Part shown: one piece after another, positions 1 through 11,900 of the stretch
How the letters are laid out: each line of letters begins with the position of its first letter
How positions within the stretch are numbered: position 1 is the first letter of the stretch
DNA from: Hyparrhenia diplandra
Taxonomy: Eukaryota > Streptophyta > Magnoliopsida > Poales > Poaceae
Direction: 5' to 3'
Length of the DNA stretch: 64,000 nucleotides
Assembly (NCBI GenBank): GCA_015847255.1
Contig: JADLZK010009246.1
Span: 29,653 to 93,652, forward strand
Position numbers and translations under genes: made by a program
The notes under the pieces: model-generated
Database searches by the model: none
What the model was told of the DNA's origin: nothing
Seen by the model: the letters and a program-made list of their open reading frames with translations, nothing else

Positions 1-506
1 GTGGTGGGCGCGCACCTCCCGGTGGCCCGTCGTAGCGGATCGGGCGGCGTGGAGGCGGATCTAGTCCTCGCTCGTCAGCGGCAGCGAAATCTGCTGCCCA
101 GCGAGCATGCATGGCGGTCGCGGGTGCTAGGCTCCGGTGGCCCAAACCCTAGCGGCGCCGCGGTTGCTCGGCTTGGCGCGGATCCCCGCCCGTTGGCGGA
201 TCCAGGCCCCCCGCTGCAGCGGCGCCGAAATCTAGAGGTGGCGGCAGCCACCGCGTCCCTAGATCTAGCCCATTAGGGTTAGGTCTAGGATTTTCTTTTA
301 TTTTTATTTATTTTATTTTTTTCACCGTGGCGGTTATTGTTAATAAACCGCCATGATTAATATCAATCACGGCAGTTTTTGATGTTTAGGATACCTTCAC
401 GTTTATTCGGACGATTAACCATGGCCTTAGCTTGGTGGTGGGTAGGATTACCGCCACTGTTAATCCAAAAAAATGCCCGCCACCGTTAAGAAAACCTGTA
501 GTAGTG
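1..506. mobile_element. CACTA transposon terminal segment (partial)
   Basis: The segment ends in GTAGTAGTG at 498-506; its reverse complement CACTACTACAGG is a CACTA-type terminal inverted repeat. The 200 bases inside it carry repeated direct and inverted motifs containing accgccac or gtggcggt, typical of subterminal repeats. The GC-rich part (1-290) could encode a short peptide, but I recognise no domain. The other end lies left of the window. A matching copy ends at 51843. Confidence 0.7.
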
Positions 507-644
507 TTTATTAATTATATTTTTATAGTATACCAATTTGATGTCATAAATCTTTGTGATTCTCTTATAACTTTGGTCAAACTTGAGATGCTTTGACTCC
601 TAAGAGATTTTTTGAATGACTTACAATTTGGAGTACAGGGAGTA
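507..644. repeat. Right half of a Stowaway-like MITE
   Basis: The AT-rich sequence ends in GGGAGTA at 638-644, the inverse of the TACTCCC terminus of Stowaway MITEs. Its interior (the 'aactttggtcaaacttgagatgctttgact' type of sequence, in short motifs) resembles the arm of such elements. The left half is missing exactly where the CACTA end abuts, so the CACTA element probably inserted into it. The same arrangement is seen at 51844-51978. Confidence 0.5.
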
Positions 645-2038
645 CCTTTTAACTCAGTGCATAAGCAACACTAGCCACAGTAAATTTAGGAAAAGGCCTA
701 CAATTAAGTTTTCACGTTGTTGAGAAAAGTAAACAATTCCATGAGTAATTTTTTTTTTTGTCTTTTTTCGAAATCACGCCTGTGCATGAGTAATTTTAGA
801 ATACAAACAATGACGAACTCAGATACTATCATGTATAACCCTAACATATTAGTTGAGCAGAACAACATAAATGTGAACAACAAAATGATCAAATGAGTCT
901 GGCTTACTAAAAAGAACAAATCAGCTTAGAGCGTACATACCTTGCTGCTTCATCTGCGTCCAAAGGTGGTATCATGTATAACCCAGCAAGATGAAGCAGC
1001 AAGGTGGTGCATAGTTGAAGATGTCGGGGCCAAGGGCCTCTCCTGAGAGCAAACGGAGAGCCCCCGCGTTACCCTCCCGCACACGCGACATGGGCGTCCG
1101 CCACCGCTGGTCCCTCCTCCCCTATTCTCTCCTCGCCACATGCTAAATCTAGTAGTGGAGCAAGAAGAATTCAATTCAAGATACAGAAGCAAGAGTTTTT
1201 TTTTTTTTGACAGAATCAAGAGTTGAGGCGCAATATATGATACAAACATATATTAGAAGACTGCGCGCGGCACACAGTCCCAGGCACCGCCAATGCCTTG
1301 TGAGGTTCAATTTGTGTGCCTGCTGCTGGGCGGCCGGCACCACCTTGCTGCTTCATCTGCGTCCAAAGGGATGGGATTATCACTGATTGTAGGATCTGTC
1401 CCACCTGGAAGATGTTTGCGATAAGGTTTGCCGTGTGAACCAGGGAGGCCCCTATTGTAGTGCAAAGTGCCTACCACGACTGCCACTGCCGCCGTGCTCC
1501 TCGTCGCGCGTCCTCGTCACACACGGATGGGGAAGAAGAGCAGTTGTAGATCGTGCCCAGATCAGGAGGGAATGGAATTATTGTGTCGATTGGGAGAGGA
1601 GGAGGTACGTAACCGTCCATGGGTTTAGGGACGCTCGGAGAATGAGATGGGTACATGCAGGTGGGTTGTTTGTTTCACGTGAAAAAAGACTGTGTGAGGA
1701 AGGGCACGTAAACGGCTGGAACGTGTTTCATATGTTCCTTGTGTCCTTTCTAGTGGGTCCACGTGTCAATCTCAGGTGGGTAGGGAATTTTTCTGGTGAC
1801 AATAGATCATTTCAATTCCTTGGCTCCTATATAAAAAATAGATCTTCCATTCACAGAGATTTAACGGTGGGTAGAGATTTAAATATGAGTGTAAAAGGCG
1901 ACACTGGCCGGTCAATGGAGTGACGGCGAGGAACAAATAATTCGACAGGCTAACGTGACGGCATCAATGGTCGACGGCTAGGCTTGCCAAATCTGTATTT
2001 GTTGCATTAACTGCTGTACTGGTCCGGTCATTCCCGGC
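645..2038. other. Block X non-coding stretch
   Basis: No gene is supported. It has poly-T runs (748-760, 1197-1210), a sequence rich in short repeats, and a CCTTGCTGCTTCATCTGCG motif at about 940 and again at about 1343. A 162-codon open frame at 1435-1923 is broken in the copy-2 homologue by one extra T near 53090, so it is unlikely to be coding. This DNA lies 3' of the defensin-like locus. Confidence 0.6.
941..1003. repeat. Inverted repeat, potential hairpin
   Basis: CCTTGCTGCTTCATCT at about 941 is followed by its reverse complement AGATGAAGCAGCAAGG at about 988, leaving a ~30 base loop. The same arm recurs as a direct copy near 1343-1368. The structure is preserved in block X' (about 52278-52341). 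Confidence 0.65.
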
Positions 2039-2400
2039 CTAGCAGACTTTCTTGCAGAAGCACTTGTTAAGGCTCTTTAGGAAGCCTTCCCTCTTGCACT
2101 CGCCGCCTGTGAATTTCTCCATACTTTTTTGCAAGAAAAGAGGCAGTAGTCGGAGTCGCAGAAGGGTCGTGTGCGTGGGGTGTTTCGATAGGCAGAGCTT
2201 CTCATCCACGACGTCCTTGGCCGTCGCCGTCGCTGCACACCACACAATGCCAGATACATCTTCATTCCATAATGCATACGTACTTGCAAGCTGGAGGCTT
2301 GACACACCAACAATTGACGACGACGAAGATCACCTGCCACGGCGACGATGACGAGAAGGACGACGAAGAATGGTGCGGCCATGCGGCGAGACAGTGCCAT
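2039..2400 (-). pseudogene. Defensin-like gene A with masked cysteines
   Basis: This is a two-exon plant defensin-like (gamma-thionin fold) gene of a secreted antimicrobial peptide family. Exon 1 (2400-2334) starts MALSRRMAAPFF and continues as a hydrophobic signal peptide. The intron is 2333-2233 (GTGATC donor, GTGCAG acceptor). Exon 2 (2232-2039) begins AAGDVVDEKLC-like sequence and ends GGEC..CFCKKVC. The spliced frame is open for 86 residues. Compared with copy C, a net +1 between the first and second cysteine positions and a net +2 just before GGEC put the middle of the peptide in another frame. Cysteines II, III and IV are therefore absent from the translated frame but visible in the shifted frame (FCDSDYCLFSC). 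As written it could not form the four-disulfide fold. It may be a decaying gene or carry sequence errors. Identification as defensin-like is firm; functionality is doubtful. Confidence 0.85.
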
Positions 2401-2423
2401 CTCTCTCTCTCTCTCTCCTTTTT

Positions 2424-2433
2424 TATTTATATA
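2424..2433 (-). promoter_or_regulatory. TATA box of defensin-like gene A
   Basis: On the minus strand TATATAAATA lies 24-33 bases before the start codon at 2400, separated by a (GA)n tract. The same box is present before copies B (31589-31598) and C (53774-53783) and is split by a MITE in copy D. A transcription start would fall very close to the ATG, implying a very short leader, so a second upstream promoter is possible. Confidence 0.55.
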
Positions 2434-2440
2434 TCTACCC

Positions 2441-3376
2441 ACAAACTGAACCACGGGCCGGGGTAATATATATGAGCTCTGAATTGTGTGATATGCAACA
2501 GTTGCACTCGAGGGGTGGAATAATTTATAGAAGCAGACATGAGTCATGAGCATGGGCTAGCGCTAAAGATTAGCCATCGTTTAATTTGGGCACGGTTATT
2601 TTATATATGTAAACTTAATAACAGGGAGCGGATTACTGGCAGTCCGCACAGCATGCATCCCAAGGCTAGCCATTCAACCACAACTATTGCTGGCACCTGC
2701 ATGCCCGCCAGGGCTTTCTCCACCCGCTGCAGAATTAAGCCGTTTGGAGCTATTTTCTGCCAAAATAGATGTTCAGCAACGAGGAAGCGAGCAACTGAAA
2801 GCTTGCATGCATCACAGCAAATCTTATTCGTTGTAAAATATTGTATGCGATGCATTCATACAAGACGGGCATTCAGCTGGGGTAAATAATTACCCAAGAT
2901 CAATTCAAATTTCAAGATCGATAAAATAAAATTTGCTGCAAAGACGGTTTCATATAAATACAACACAAAGTGATATAGCAACAGATTGAATCAATCATAA
3001 ACTAATAATTAACTGTCGACCAATGCAAAGAAAACAAATAATTAAGCAAAGCTCAGGCTGTACGTAGGAGCAACAAACTAAGCTTATAACAACAGGTTGG
3101 TCTATACCCATTACATTCCATTCATATTTAAAGCATAATTCATTTATTTTTTTAACCAAACAGGAGGGGTTTCCACCTACTGACTTTTATTTTATATAAG
3201 TATATAGTAATCCCAAACACAATATATTTAAGAAACATAGAAGGAGATGAATAAAATAAGCAATATTACACAAAGTTTGTAGCCCATTTAATAGCCCAAA
3301 AGCACAAGAAAATTTAAAATTACATCCCAAAAGCACAAGAAAATTTAAAATTACATGGCAATGCATTTAGCATGTA
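2441..3376. other. Block X intergenic DNA upstream of defensin-like gene A
   Basis: AT-rich sequence with no supported gene. A 24-base direct duplication (cccaaaagcacaagaaaat type) occurs at about 3295 and 3326. The stretch is conserved in block X' at 53810-54758. Confidence 0.55.
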
Positions 3377-3381
3377 CTCCC

Positions 3382-4056
3382 TGTCCGATTCCGCTAGATT
3401 GGGCGGAATTGACATGTCGACGATGAACTTGACGGCGGGGCTGATCCCGGCGGCTGCGATGGCGACGAGATGACGTGAGGCTGATGAAGAACGACGAGGT
3501 AGAAGACGGACGAAGATGACGTGAGGCAGCTTCAGGCGGTGATGATGATCGGCGGTCGGGTGAGGAAGGCGGGGCGGCGGCCGCCGTGATGGCGATGATG
3601 GCGCGGCGGCGTGGGGCTGGGCGGCGGGGGCAGCGCGGGCGGCGGGCGGCGGCTGGTAGCGGGCGCGGGCGGACGGGACGGCGCACGACGTGTGCTGAGG
3701 GAGGAGAGAGAGAGAGACTAGAGTTACCCCTTTAATTTATTTCTTCTTAAGATTCAACTGACTACATGCCCCTTGTATTTATAGTCCGAGGGAGACTTGC
3801 ATGTTAAGATAGATCTAGAGGTTTCCTTATAGATTGGAATTCCTCTTTTATTGTGCAACCTATTTATTCCCTATTTTATTCCTATCTTTATTCCTTAAAT
3901 ATTTCTTACTTAATTGCGGCTTAAGCGACGTGGTGCGTTTACGGCAGACGATGGTGGCGGCCGCCCGGGAGGCGCGCGCGCGCCGGGCCTTGGGCCCTGG
4001 GGCGGCGGTTACCCCCTTGTTGGGCCCTATTCGGCGATCTCTTTTGGGTCATGAAA
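3382..4056 (-). repeat. 3' LTR of the non-autonomous retrotransposon
   Basis: It is similar to 27802-28574 over most of its length, including a TATA-containing stretch (minus strand CTATAAATACAAGGGG at about 3773-3788). The GC-rich promoter-distal part is shorter here than in the other LTR. The minus-strand start reads TTTCATGACCC in place of TGTCATAACCC. Confidence 0.8.
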
Positions 4057-4070
4057 TTTCTCCCCCTTTC
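4057..4070 (-). other. Polypurine tract of the non-autonomous retrotransposon
   Basis: The minus strand reads GAAAGGGGGAGAAA immediately before the 3' LTR. This is the expected position and composition of the primer for plus-strand DNA synthesis, and it fixes the element on the minus strand. Confidence 0.75.
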
Positions 4071-5036
4071 GCGACGGTGCGTCCTCGCGTCGTTCGACCG
4101 CTGTCGTTGTTGATGTCCGGGCGAAGATGGAGACGGTGACCTTTGCCGGCTGCGAGAACACCCCGTAGCACCTTTGATAAGGCCGTGACGTAGTAGCGAT
4201 GTTTGCCGAGGAAGACGATCTCCATTCTTTGGCGTCAAACTATTGCTCTGGTTGGAGCTTGATGGTTCCAATGATGCAAAGTAGGTTGTCGCCAATTAGG
4301 TGTTGCCATTTGATGAAGGATGGGAGCCTCGAGGTAGTGACAAAGCCGTCGAGGTAGCAGGTTGATGTGGGTGGTATGTACCTCTTGTCGTCGTCGGTGA
4401 AGCTCACAAGTCGAGGCTTGCCGAAGATGGAAGCGTCGGAAGTCTTGGGCGAGGTGGATCGCCGTTTTTCTACGTGTAGGGTGCCTCGGTGTATTGCGAT
4501 CCACGGCTTGTTGGCGTAGTCGCATCGGACGTAGATGTCGTTGAGGAACAAGGGAGCCAAGCGGTATGGCTCGAGTCGCCCCTGGCCGCCAAAGTCGCGT
4601 GGTCGACGTCGCGATGGTTGGTGGTGTCGCCGTTGAAGGGCGCCCCAAAACCGAGAGTGGGACACCATTGTATGTTGTCTCCGTTCTCACGTGGCGCCTT
4701 GGTGATGCGGAGGAGCCAAAGAAAGAGGAGTGTCGTTGTCGCCGCTTTGCCCCGTGTACCGATGTTGACGCTGGCGTTAATGCCCGATGATGTTGCCTTT
4801 TGCCGAGCTGCAGCTTGATTGATGGTGTTCTCCACCATTGTCGATGTCGGCGAATGTCCGGCGCAGGTGTAGTAGATCATCGGCTTAAGGTCGGCGAGTG
4901 AGCGACCGTCTCCTTGGTGGCGCTGGGGGGTGGCGTCGGTGTTCTCATCGGCCGTGGCGCCCATGTGTGGAACGTCGTGGTTGCCGATGTTGAGGTTGGC
5001 CGCGAGGATGTCGTCATGGTTGATGGCTTTGTAGTT
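4071..5036 (-). other. Internal region of the non-autonomous element (3' part)
   Basis: Open frames on the minus strand (for example 5093-4470 and 4690-4235) are rich in Asn, Asp, Thr and His. No gag zinc knuckle, protease, RT or integrase motif is visible. The sequence continues across the copia insertion into 16932-17134 and across the CACTA insertion into 27000-27801, sharing the same 'aacgacgtc/gatgtcgtc' repetitive composition. I cannot assign a function. Confidence 0.6.
5032..5036. repeat. Target site duplication of the copia element (left)
   Basis: TAGTT at 5032-5036 matches TAGTT at 16927-16931. It directly flanks the two LTRs of the copia element and shows an ordinary integrase-mediated insertion. 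Confidence 0.85.
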
Positions 5037-7366
5037 TTGAAGGACCAAACTTGGACCGGAGGGGTGAATGGGAGCCTCGATTTTCCTTTTCAATTTTGGG
5101 TCATCGGCTCAACCCCGACCTCAAAAATCAAACTCAAACGGGATACACGACTCCTAGAGAAGAAGCGAGTTCTCGAATCCAAGATACTCAAATCAACTTG
5201 TGACAGAAGCACTCGAGATAAATTTCTCGGATCGATAGAAAATCATCGCGAAGAATCGGATTGCAATTCGGAGCACAAATGAGCGAATCATGGATGAAAT
5301 AGCAAAGCACCGAATTCAAAGAAAATGAGCTCTTCACACAATCGTGAATGCCATCCAGGAAGGAGATAAAATAACTTTCAATAAAACCAACTAGAGGTAA
5401 CAATTCACAAATGCAGGAAGCAAGTTCTCGGACCAAACAAAACCGACACCTTGATAGCAAGGAAAAGGAATTACGAACTGGACTTGCTTTACTGCGAAAA
5501 GTGACGAAAGCTGCTACCTCTAGCTTGCTCGGTTTCTGTGGCTTGACCGACAGTTCTCAGTTTTCCATTCACAAGAATAAAAGCAGCTAGTACTAGATGG
5601 ATAAATTTTGCACGTAATGAACAAACCGAGATGCTAATCGTGCTGAACCAAAACACAGAGAAGACAAGGTGCTGCACTTGTCCGCCGCTATTGTCGAACA
5701 AGAAAGACAGAAATTGCCGAGCACGAACTCTTTGTGGAGTGTGCTAAATCACTGCTGAAATAATTGGCTCATGATTGCTAAAAACTAGTTCACGGTTTGC
5801 AAGGAAATAGAGCTACGTAAACTGAACTTTGATTCAGTTACCAAAGCGACAAAGTTGCTACCTTGACTTGAGGATGCAGAGAGCAAACGATCAGCTGCAA
5901 CTTACCGACAGCTTTGCCGCAGATTACCGAGGCACTCGGTGGTTGACGAGCAGCAGCCCCAGCGTCGGGATCCCACCGACGGGCGGCCGCGGGCGATGAT
6001 GGTGAGTGCTGGTTGCTGACCCGCAAGACACCAAAGAAGAACGAACAGATCGACCGGTGCCAAGAACAGAGAAACCGGGCGAATCAAAAAATCTATCGAG
6101 AACTTCGGTCAAACCAACGCCTCGGATCATGAAATTTGAACCAGATTAACTAGACATAGAGAAAAGATTATATCCAAGAAATCACAGCACTTCACCAAGA
6201 AAATCGACCGGATTTTTCAGATCACGCGAAATAAGTCTAGAAAAGGACGAACAAAAACAAAACACTTGAATCTCGATTGCTCGTGAGGATTTAGGCAATT
6301 TCCTTTGGTAGATGAATTCCACTCACATCATAGCACAAACCAGCGAGAAAAAGAATGAATCGAAACAACCTCGGATCGAAGAAATCGAACCGGAAGGAGG
6401 GAGGAGAAAAGAGTGACGAAAAATAACACGGAACTCGGATCGAACATACGGGCACAAGTGCTCAAAGACCAAAAACGCCACCATGGCACAAAGCTACTTA
6501 GGGCTAGCCCTTGCCCACTCAAATTCGATACAAGATCGGTGGACCTCTCACACCGGGAATTGGAAACCCTAGCTAAGAAATGTGAAAATGAGAGGCAAGG
6601 GAGGATGAAGGGGTATGCCTCGCTAAATAGCCCCAATTCCCCCGCCTAGACTACCCCTAGGATACATGAGTCGATTTTGTAACCCCAAGGCTATTTGGGT
6701 CGACTCGGGTAATCTTCGATCCGACGGCCACCGCGCCTCCTCATCGATAGCCTTGCCTCCACGCAACCTCCCCGATGCCGCCACGTGCCGCCCTTCCGGT
6801 CCGCGGAACACGCCGGGTTTTGAGGCCCAAACCCGCGAAACCCGCTTTGGGTTTTGAGGCCCAAACCACTAAACCCGCGCCGATGGTTTTGAGGACAAAC
6901 CACCAAACCTCCTCGACACGTGTCATCGCCGTCTTGACCGCCCGAAGTCGCCAAGTCATCCGAGCTCCCGGCCGGCCTCGCACGCTTCGCCGTCTTGACC
7001 CGATCGACACGCGGTCCCGCCACGTCCTCGCATCCGTCGATGTCCCGGATGTCGCCTCCATGGCTAGCCACCCGGCGATCCGGTCCCTCGGTCCAAGCCT
7101 CACGCCCCGTCCCTTCACCTCCGCGGTCCGTCGGCCCCGCACGTCCTCCTTGGCCCCTTCACCTCGCCGTCGCCTACCATCTCCGAGCTCAACACCCGCA
7201 CAACACGAACCAAGAGATACGTCTTCGACACACTCCACGTATGCCGGTGAAACATAGCCGAAGCGTAAAAAGATAAAAAAGAAAATAGAAGGAGAATGTT
7301 GATCGTTGACAATCACTACATCACAAAAACTAAACACATGTGACCTAAATCAACCATGTGTTCGCA
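5037..7366 (-). repeat. 3' LTR of the copia element
   Basis: On the minus strand it begins TGCGAACACATGG at 7366 and ends ..GGTCCTTCAA at 5037. It aligns end to end with 14600-16926. Open frames inside it are shadows without protein similarity. Confidence 0.92.
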
Positions 7367-7377
7367 ATCTCCCCTTG
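7367..7377 (-). other. Polypurine tract of the copia element
   Basis: The minus strand reads CAAGGGGAGAT directly before TGCGAAC, the start of the 3' LTR. Confidence 0.8.
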
Positions 7378-8660
7378 ATGAGTGCATTGTCAACATTCAA
7401 CACAAAGACAGAAGAAGATAGAAGATAGCACATCCAAGTGAACACAAGCTAGACAAAAGATAAGACATATCACTGGATAGCAAACTTGGAGCAAGGACTT
7501 GGTTCCCAAAGACATGGGCAAATGACTCGACACAACCAAGCTAAAAACACGCTAGTCCTCAAGAAGAGGTAGAAACGAGGCTCAACACCACTAGCACAGC
7601 TCCAAACCAATTAGTTTCACACACAAACAGCTAGACCCTCAAGACAGAGGCAAAGGCTCAACACATCTAGCTCAAAGTGCTACTCCCCCGGGATAAATGC
7701 ACAGACACTGTCTTTGTATCTTTCTCCCCCTTGGTGGCACATGCACTAATCAAGCTATGAAATGCAATATGTCACAATGCAAAGCTTCAAGATTATATTC
7801 AACCGAAGTGAGAGAGTGCTCAAAGCGGTACCATAGCAACAAACTACAAGTGCTAGCTAGAGCTCAAACTAATCGATGATATGAAATATGGCACAAAGCA
7901 TTTTGAGCAAATTTTAGTATCTTGCAAAAAGGAGGTTCACCATCAAACATAGCACCTAGCACAAGTAGATAGGAGATCAACTAAGTGCTCAAACATGTAA
8001 ACCGGGTGAACTACCCCAAGCGGCGTTCGGACATCATGCTAGATATTATTGCAAAACTTGTGTTCATTTTAGTTGAGTTGCGGCCGGTTCACAAGTTACA
8101 AGAGAGCATGCGAGTGGTTATCCACATTTGCCTTGCCTTACTAATCAACCATGTCAAGCCTATGCGTGAGCAATGATTAGCTTAAGACAATGGTCGGGTC
8201 AAACACAATGAAGTCCAAGTTCATTCAAGAGTGCAAGTGAAAGCGAGTCTCGAACTTCAAAGTGTGGCAAAATGGACCCACTCTCGATCTTTTCATCACT
8301 TTAGCTTTAGACTTCATGTTTTAGCATGGTATTATCATGAAAATCTAAGCAAGTGAATGAATCAAAGCATGAGACATAGCTACCAAGCATACACATAAAA
8401 GCTCAAAGGATCTCAACACCCTACTCATGATAGAAGCTAGCTCAAAGGTGAACCAAGATTAAGTTTCATCATTCATTAATCAAGTTCACATGTGAAAAAA
8501 GTTGCTCAGCTCATAAGCTACATCACATGATTAAAAAAGAGCTCAAGCTAGAAGCACTATCATGTTCATACCACTAAGAGCACAACCTCATTCAAATCAA
8601 TATAAAGATGAAGCTCATGATATGCAAGTATGATACAAAAAGTCTAAAAACAAACCTAAA
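7378..8660 (-). other. Copia internal 3' non-coding region
   Basis: About 1.3 kb between the end of the RNase H frame and the polypurine tract. It is A-rich on the plus strand and has no supported ORF. No env-like frame is visible. Confidence 0.6.
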
Positions 8661-8666
8661 GCTAAA

Positions 8667-9330
8667 TCAGACATCAACTACAAAGCTACCCTCAAAAAAG
8701 GGTAGCACACGCCCAACTCTCCACTGAGCTGAGCAAAGCGGACTTGGTCTAGTGGTTTCGTGAAAATGTCCGCAACTGCTGTCCGTGTACACATGCCGTA
8801 CATCAATGTCCCCTTTCTCCCGGTGATCTCTCGGGAAGTGGTACCTCACCTCTATGTGTTTGGTCGGGAGTGCGATTGAGGGTTTTGGCTACACTCACAG
8901 CGGCTCCCATGCTATCACACAACAAGGGTACACGAGAAAAGCTCGGGGCCAAAATCTCTCAAAGTGGCAACCATCCACAAAGAAATGGGAACAACAAGCA
9001 AAGAAGAAGAATACTGGGCTTCAACCGTCGACCGAGCGACACGGGATCGCTACGAGACGACCAAGACACTAGAGATGTACCAAGAAACTGACAAAATTTA
9101 AGTGGACTTTCTATGCATACGATCACAAAGATAATCGAGTCCGAATAACGGTCCCGGGGAGAGGGTGGAAGAGGCCGAGTACCATAGGCCAAAGTCAGCG
9201 GGTAAACCAAGTACCGAAGATCCTCTTCACCGGCTTTGAAAGTGAGAGGTTCGCGGCGAAGACCGAAAGTCTTGCAGAGGCACACCGCAAACCGGATGTC
9301 GGGCGTCGCCGTCGGTGTACAAAGGCGAAC
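8667..9330 (-). pseudogene. Copia RNase H (broken)
   Basis: The segment near 8849-8667 carries HFPRDHREKGDIDVRHVYT, which corresponds to the C-terminal copia RNase H signature (..HFLRDHVEKGDI..V.T..). The rest between 8850 and 9330 is split over all three frames. It follows the RT segment as expected for the pol polyprotein, which would be cleaved to copy retrotransposon RNA in the cytoplasm. Inactive as read. Confidence 0.75.
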
Positions 9331-9333
9331 CGA

Positions 9334-10100
9334 TCATGCTTCGTACTCCCTTTGGTCCACGGCTTCTCCATCCTTGTCCTTGTCCGGGGCCGTTGTCGTC
9401 GACATGGGTGTCGAAAGAGGCTTGGCCTCACCCATGCGAAACTTGCGGATGATGTCCTTCATGTACTTGCCCTGGTGTACGAAGATCCCATCCTTGGTTT
9501 GCTTGATTTGTAGTCCAAGGAAGTAGGTCAGCTCGCCCATCATGCTCATCTCGAACTCCCTCGCTCATAATCTACGCAAAACTCGATACCATAGCATGTG
9601 AAGAGCCACCAAAGATGATATCATCCACATATATACGGACTAGGAGTATGTCATTGCCCTTCCTAAGCGGGGAACAAAGTCTTGTCTACGGCCCCCATCA
9701 CAAAACCCTTGGCTAAAAGGAAGGCTTTCAACCTCTCGTACCACGCCTCGGGGGCTTGTTTCGGGCCGTACAAAGCCTTGTACAACTTGTACACATAGTC
9801 CGGGTGTTTAGGATGCTCAAACCCCGGGGCTGCCTCACATACACTTCCTCCTCTATGAACCCATTTAGGAAAGCACTCTTGACATCCATCCGGAAGAGCT
9901 TAAAACCCTTCGAGGCCGCAAAGGCAAAAGCAAAATCCTAATAGCTTCTATGCGGGCTACAGGAGCGAAGGTTTCCTCATAGTCTATTCCCTCTTTCTGA
10001 CAAAACCCCTGGGCAACTAATCTGGCTTTGTTTCTCACCACCACACCATCCTCACTCTGTTTGTTTTTGAACACCCACTTAGTACCTATGGGATGACACT
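9334..10100 (-). pseudogene. Copia reverse transcriptase (broken)
   Basis: Segment 10074-9865 contains NKARLVAQGFCQKEGIDYEE followed by TFAPVAR, the conserved N-terminal block of copia RT. Minus strand around 9631-9620 encodes YVDD followed by IIFGG, the catalytic motif. Segment 9549-9334 contains GELTYFLGLQIKQTKDGIF. These three pieces are in order but in different frames, so the gene is disrupted. Some breaks may be sequence errors because they fall in a heavily repeated element. Confidence 0.88.
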
Positions 10101-10666
10101 TTCATTTGGAGGTGGAACTAACACCCAAACTTGGTTCCTCTCAAAGTTCTGCAACTCCTCATGCATGGCATTAACCCAATCCGAGTCCGATAAAGCAGTG
10201 TTAACATCTTTGGGCTCAAGGGAGGAAACAAATGCAGAATGAGCGAAATGACACATGGCATAAGCTTTGGACGAAAGTTACCCTCTCGATTAAGACCTCC
10301 AATCATGGTCTCCACGGGGGTGGCGGACGCTGAATGTGCCGAGCGCCCGTGCGCGAAGATGTCGCCTCCCCTCGACCGGGAGTGGGAACCTCCTCGTGGT
10401 GCGGCCGTCTCACCCCGAGGGAGCTGCTCCACGGGACCCGTGAAGTAGTGGTAGTAGGGTCTGGTCCGTGGGCGGTCGTCGTCGTCACGGGGTCATTTGG
10501 GGCAAGCGGTGGAGTCGCCGGGATCACCCGACCAACGTCTTCTGCTCCTCCTCCACAAAGATGCTCTGCTCCCATCTCCTCCTTTCCCGCACACTCAAAC
10601 TGTGAAGAGGAACAAGGCGCAGTCTCATCGAAGGTAGCCTCACATGTCTCTACAACGCGGTTAGTC

Positions 10667-11640
10667 TCAATGTTTAGAACTCAGAGGCATGTGAGTGTAA
10701 AGCATATCCAAGAAAAATGCCATCGGTGATCGAGACTCAAACTTGTCGAGATTACCTTGCTTGAGAATGAAGCACCCGCATCCAAACACACGGAAGTGGC
10801 TTACCTTGGGCAATCTTCCAAACCGCAGCTCATATGATGTCTTCTTGGTGAAAGCACGAAGGAAAATGCGGGTGGAGACATGGCACGCCGTGTTGATTGC
10901 CTCAGCCCAATACTTCCTCGGAGTCTTGTGTTCATCGAGCATGGTCCTCGCCATCTCCACAAGCGTCCGGTTCTTCCGCTCAACAATCCCATTCTCGCTG
11001 CGGGACATAAGGGCTAGAAAACCGGTGTGCTCGACACCAAGGTTAGCGCAAAGAGACTCGAACGAGAGTTCTTGAATTACGTGCCATTGTCACCGCGAAT
11101 CGCCGAATGGTCGTCTCTCGGTAACTCGTTCGGTCTCAAAATCAGATCACGAGCAAAACCGAAAGCCTCATCCTTGCCCTCCATGAAAAAGACCCAAGAG
11201 TATCTCAAAAATCGTCAACGATCACTAGACAATACCACTTCCCACTAACCGACCTCACCCGAGATGGACCAACGGTGTCCATGTGAAGGATCTCTCGGTC
11301 TCGAGGTCATAATCGAATAAATGGAGGGTGGGAAGCGACACCATCTTCCCCCGTGACGACGGGGGTGGCAAACCAAATCCTTCTCAAATTTGAGCTTAGG
11401 CAATCCTCGGATTAGACCCATTGAACTTAACCTCGTGAGAAGGTCAAAAGCTCAGGTGTCCAAGTCTCCTATGCCACTTCCACAAATCGAGGAGGAGGAC
11501 CCGGCCAACAAGCAACAAGATGTGCCAAAAGCTCGAGAAAAATCAGCGCGAAAAGACTTGCCCAAATGGCACAATCCAGCAAATGAGATTATCGCGAGAG
11601 TCCAAAACTCGAGAGCACCCAACCTTGAAGCGTACCTCAT
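10667..11640 (-). pseudogene. Copia integrase (broken)
   Basis: Segment 11008-10667 carries SENGIVERKNRTLVEMARTM and HFRVFGCGCF, the conserved end of the copia integrase core. ENG..ERKN contains the catalytic Glu. The upstream half (to about 11640) is spread over several frames. Between this and the RT lies a Pro/Thr/Arg-rich linker (about 10575-10120), usual for copia polyproteins. Confidence 0.85.
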
Positions 11641-11900
11641 ATCATCCGCGCCGCCATGAGCCGAGAGACGGGGAGATTGAAGTGAAGGTTGGAGACGGCG
11701 CCACATCCTTGAGCACAAAGTGGTCATTGATTACGATTGACCCTCGAGATAGAATCTTCCCTCTGTTCTTATCCCCGAAAGTGATGTACTCTTTTTCGTC
11801 TTCATGGGGGTGAGGTGGAGAACCACTTGGAGTTACCGGGTCATGTGTCGAGAACGACCCCGGAGTCAATGAGCCACATGTCCTCCGGCCTTTTCGGCTG
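11641..11900 (-). pseudogene. Copia aspartic protease (broken)
   Basis: The minus-strand frame around 11813-11690 reads EKEYITFGDKNRGKILSRGS then INDHFVLKDV, the block that follows the active site in copia proteases. The DSG active-site region just upstream (about 11870) is frameshifted. It would have processed the gag-pol polyprotein. Confidence 0.75.

Larger units (their letters stand above)
1..3381 (+). repeat. Segmental duplication block X, copy 1
   Basis: This stretch matches about 51330-54758 in the same orientation nearly throughout, with small indels and a few substitutions. It contains a CACTA right end, half a MITE, a defensin-like locus and AT-rich intergenic DNA. The left edge is cut by the window. 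The right edge is the insertion point of a nested retrotransposon inside a MITE. In copy 2 the X block runs straight into Y, so copy 1 was contiguous before that insertion. Confidence 0.93.

Noticed and set aside
1435..1923. 162-codon plus-strand ORF in block X
   Set aside because: The paralogue in block X' is shifted by one extra T near 53090 and diverges near 53187; composition and lack of motifs do not support a protein.
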